In this document: positions 62,059 to 64,000 of the stretch, piece by piece
How the letters are laid out: the number at the start of each line of letters is the position of its first letter
Position numbering within the stretch: the first letter of the stretch is position 1
Notes under the pieces: generated by a model
The model's input: only the letters and a program-made list of their open reading frames with translations
What the model was told of the DNA's origin: nothing
Databases searched by the model: none
Source: Hypoxylon rubiginosum
Taxonomy: Eukaryota > Ascomycota > Sordariomycetes > Xylariales > Hypoxylaceae
Direction: 5' to 3'
Length of the DNA: 64,000 bases
NCBI GenBank assembly: GCA_902806565.1
Contig: CADCXA010000066.1
Coordinates: forward strand, 434,001-498,000
Translations under genes and position numbers: made by a program

Positions 62059-62852
62059 CTATTTCGCAACTCCGTTATTCTCCGCCTCCGCGGCGGCGAA
62101 CGGGTCGACGCCCGAGTCGGTATTCCGGACGTACTCGGCCGCGTCGGCCAGCTCCCGCGCGACGTCCTCGCCGAACTGGTCGGCGACGAAGGCGTACATC
62201 ATGTCGATGCCCGCCGAGATGCCCGACGACGTCCAGACGTTGCCGTCCGTCACCCAGCGCGCGCGCGGCACCCACTGCACCTTCGGTCCTTGCGCCGTGG
62301 CCTTTTTTTATAGAAGGTTTCATCTTAGTTTCTATCCCCAATAGCCGATATATATATATACTTCGAGGTAGAATAGAGAAGGGGGGAGGGGGACTATCTT
62401 ACCCACGCCCACGCCCTCTTATTCGAGGTCGCCCGCCGCCCGTCCAGGACGCCCGACATGGCGGCCACGGCGCTGCCCGTGCACACCGTCAACAGGAACC
62501 TCAGGCTCGGGTACGCAGCCCGCACGAACTCGACGACCTCCTTCATATTCGCCGGGTCCCGGGTGCCGAAGCCGCCGGGTATGAGCAGGACTTCGACGTC
62601 GTCGAGGCCGTCTGCGAAAGTGTGCGTGGGCACGACGGCCTGGCCCGTGGTATGGGCCGTGCCGTCGGCGCGGGTGGAGACCGGATCGAGGGACGGGCCC
62701 AGGATTCGCAGCGACAGCGGCGTCTTCTTAGACAGCAGGTTCAGGATGTCGAGGGGTCCGAAGGCGTCCAGCGCCTGGAAGCCCGGGAACAGGGCCACGG
62801 CGAAGCGAGTGGGCGGCGGCGGCCCGCTTTTCTCGGACTTCGGAGTTGCCAT
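62059..62852 (-). CDS. DJ-1/PfpI family protein, isonitrile hydratase-like
   Basis: This encodes 230 residues in exons 62403..62852 and 62059..62301 (phase 0, 101-nt intron). It starts with a Pro/Ser-rich lead and then RFAVALFPGFQALDAFGPLD, the DJ-1/PfpI entry. LLIPGGFG (89-96) is followed by the nucleophile elbow LTVCTGSAVAA with Cys124. The stretch SGVLDGRRATSN and, across the intron, VQWVPRARWVTDGNVWTSSGISAGID are typical of fungal ThiJ/PfpI and isonitrile-hydratase-like proteins. Some members act on isocyanides or glyoxals, but the true substrate is unknown. It is GC-rich relative to flanks. The gene is between a large empty region and a secreted protein gene on the same strand. Confidence 0.93.
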
Positions 62853-63649
62853 GACTTTCCGTATACCTACCTAAGTGAGAAGACTGGTTGGAACGGTCTA
62901 GTCTCGAAGGTGGTTGGTCTGGGAGTTCGGTATGTAGGTATGGAGAATAAAAAAAGCTATTAAAAGTAAACTGTTGGATGCACAGGGTTAGTCGGAAAGG
63001 GGTCCCGGTGGAGTGGTCTCGTTACGCGTATAGGGGACCGAATTTTCGGTACGTTCGGAAATGAGTAGCGGTAAGGGGGAGGACGCGATGGATCGTGAGG
63101 GCGGGCGGAGTCGGAGCCGGCGCGACGAGCTGAGTAATACGGCCGTGCCTGACTTTTACTAGTGTCGAATAGCCAGATAGCTAGCATGGATCTAATGTCG
63201 AATAGGTTACTGCCAGCTGCTTTCCTGCGCGATGCAGGGGCTCTTTCGTTTACCTCCGATCGCATACAGTCGCATACCGTACCTGCCGAAAGCCACCACG
63301 GTATTTAGGCCTCGGGACGCGACCCGAATCTTTTTTTTATGCATGTGGGAAATTGGACGATGCAGTCAGATTATCGAACTGAATAGACCCAGCCAGCTTT
63401 GCAGAATTGACATTATGCATGGAACACGTCCCAGCTTTTATCCAGGAGTGGAACCGAGTGAGCTGTCGCCGGTACAGATGACGGTAAGCCGCATATATGT
63501 CAGGTACCCAAATCAGCAGCAGATTCATATTAACCATAATTGAACTACTAAACTCACGTAAGAATGTGTAGAAGACCAATAGCTCTCGTTTCTAGAGGAA
63601 TAATAAAAAGGAACAAGTTCCGCTTATATTTCGTGGCAATCCGTGCTTC
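62853..63649. other. Intergenic, promoter of the DJ-1-like gene
   Basis: About 800 nt between two minus-strand genes. Two ORFs (62960-63265 and 63337-63579, minus) look like chance. No gene seen. Confidence 0.6.
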
Positions 63650-64000
63650 TCACTGGCCAAAGTAACTCTGGTCGACATCCCCCTTGCTCGTACCAATCTG
63701 CACCTGATAGACATACGAATCGACCTGAACATCCTCGCCTCCGTAAATACCAAACTTGGGGTCGCTCTGGCCCGGGAACATGTCGCCCGTTAGGGTCTGG
63801 GACTTGGTCGTGTCGAAGGTGACCGGCTTGCCATCAAACCAGAGCTTAACATACCCGTCCTTCGCCTTGGCCAAGACCTCCAGGCCGATCTTGTGTTCCT
63901 GGTGCGGCTCGATGTGGTGCGTCCACTGCACCTTGCGGCCTTTGTTCCACTTGAAGGTATGAGAGAAGGCCAGCTGGTTCTGGCGCAGCTCTAGCGAAAG
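63650..64000 (-). CDS. 3' end of a probable secreted glycan-active or lectin-like protein
   Basis: Only the last ~116 residues are in the window; the 5' end is beyond position 64000. The visible part reads as a beta-jelly-roll: QLAFSHTFKWNKGRKVQW, then HQEHKIGLEVLAKAKDGYVK, LWFDGKPVTFDTTKSQTL and DPKFGIYGGEDVQVDSYVYQ, ending DQSYFGQ. The DPKFGIYGGE segment and the strand pattern resemble the concanavalin A-like fold of fungal polysaccharide lyases (PL20 glucuronan lyase and related). The signal peptide and the catalytic side lie outside the window, so both the secretion and enzyme class are inference. It shares strand with the DJ-1-like gene but is likely unrelated to it. Confidence 0.55.
   Translation of the reverse strand, partial: LSLELRQNQLAFSHTFKWNKGRKVQWTHHIEPHQEHKIGLEVLAKAKDGYVKLWFDGKPVTFDTTKSQTLTGDMFPGQSDPKFGIYGGEDVQVDSYVYQVQIGTSKGDVDQSYFGQ

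Overview
This window looks like nuclear chromosomal DNA of a filamentous ascomycete (Pezizomycotina, most likely Sordariomycetes). The evidence is short introns of about 50-280 nt with GTAAGT/GTATGT donors and CTAAC/CTAAT-type branch sites, long gene-to-gene spacers, and several Pezizomycotina-type proteins: a SegA-like eisosome protein, a Mug72-like protein, an RTA1 transporter and a Zn(II)2Cys6 regulator. I cannot name the genus. No rRNA, tRNA, CRISPR array or intact mobile element was found. Exons were assigned by hand from splice motifs plus reading-frame continuity; each spliced length given divides exactly by three.

Left third (1-24.6 kb) is mostly core, conserved genes. It holds the 3' end of the SUB2/UAP56 mRNA-export helicase, a SDR with a likely mitochondrial presequence, a 1576-residue SegA/Seg1-like eisosome protein whose true start lies in a 39-nt upstream exon, a conserved unnamed protein with a WICEFC motif, a Cti6-like PHD-finger protein (Rpd3L histone deacetylase) and the mitochondrial ribosome-assembly GTPase Mtg1.

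The middle (24.6-48 kb) is accessory in character. It has a BTB-like orphan with a zinc-ribbon tail, a dead pogo/Fot1-type transposase fragment, a 122-residue orphan with a GC-AG intron, a cytochrome P450 (CYP59-like), two secreted or anchored orphans, and two adjacent nucleotidyltransferase-fold genes, one of them with a signal peptide and a Kex2-like site. A stop-riddled MFS transporter relic follows, both of its stops fitting RIP-type CpA to TpA change. Then four same-strand genes (SDR, Zn(II)2Cys6 regulator, RTA1 transporter, SDR) look like a small metabolic or detoxification cluster.

The right part (48-64 kb) returns to housekeeping genes: the 96-residue DASH kinetochore subunit Hsk3, spread over three short exons, and a Mug72-like ketopantoate-reductase-fold protein with a long disordered tail. 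After these comes a gene-free stretch of about 7.8 kb. A DJ-1/PfpI family gene and the 3' end of a probable secreted glycan-active or lectin-like protein close the window. The main candidates for undescribed biology are the tandem NTase-fold pair and the SDR/TF/RTA1/SDR block.
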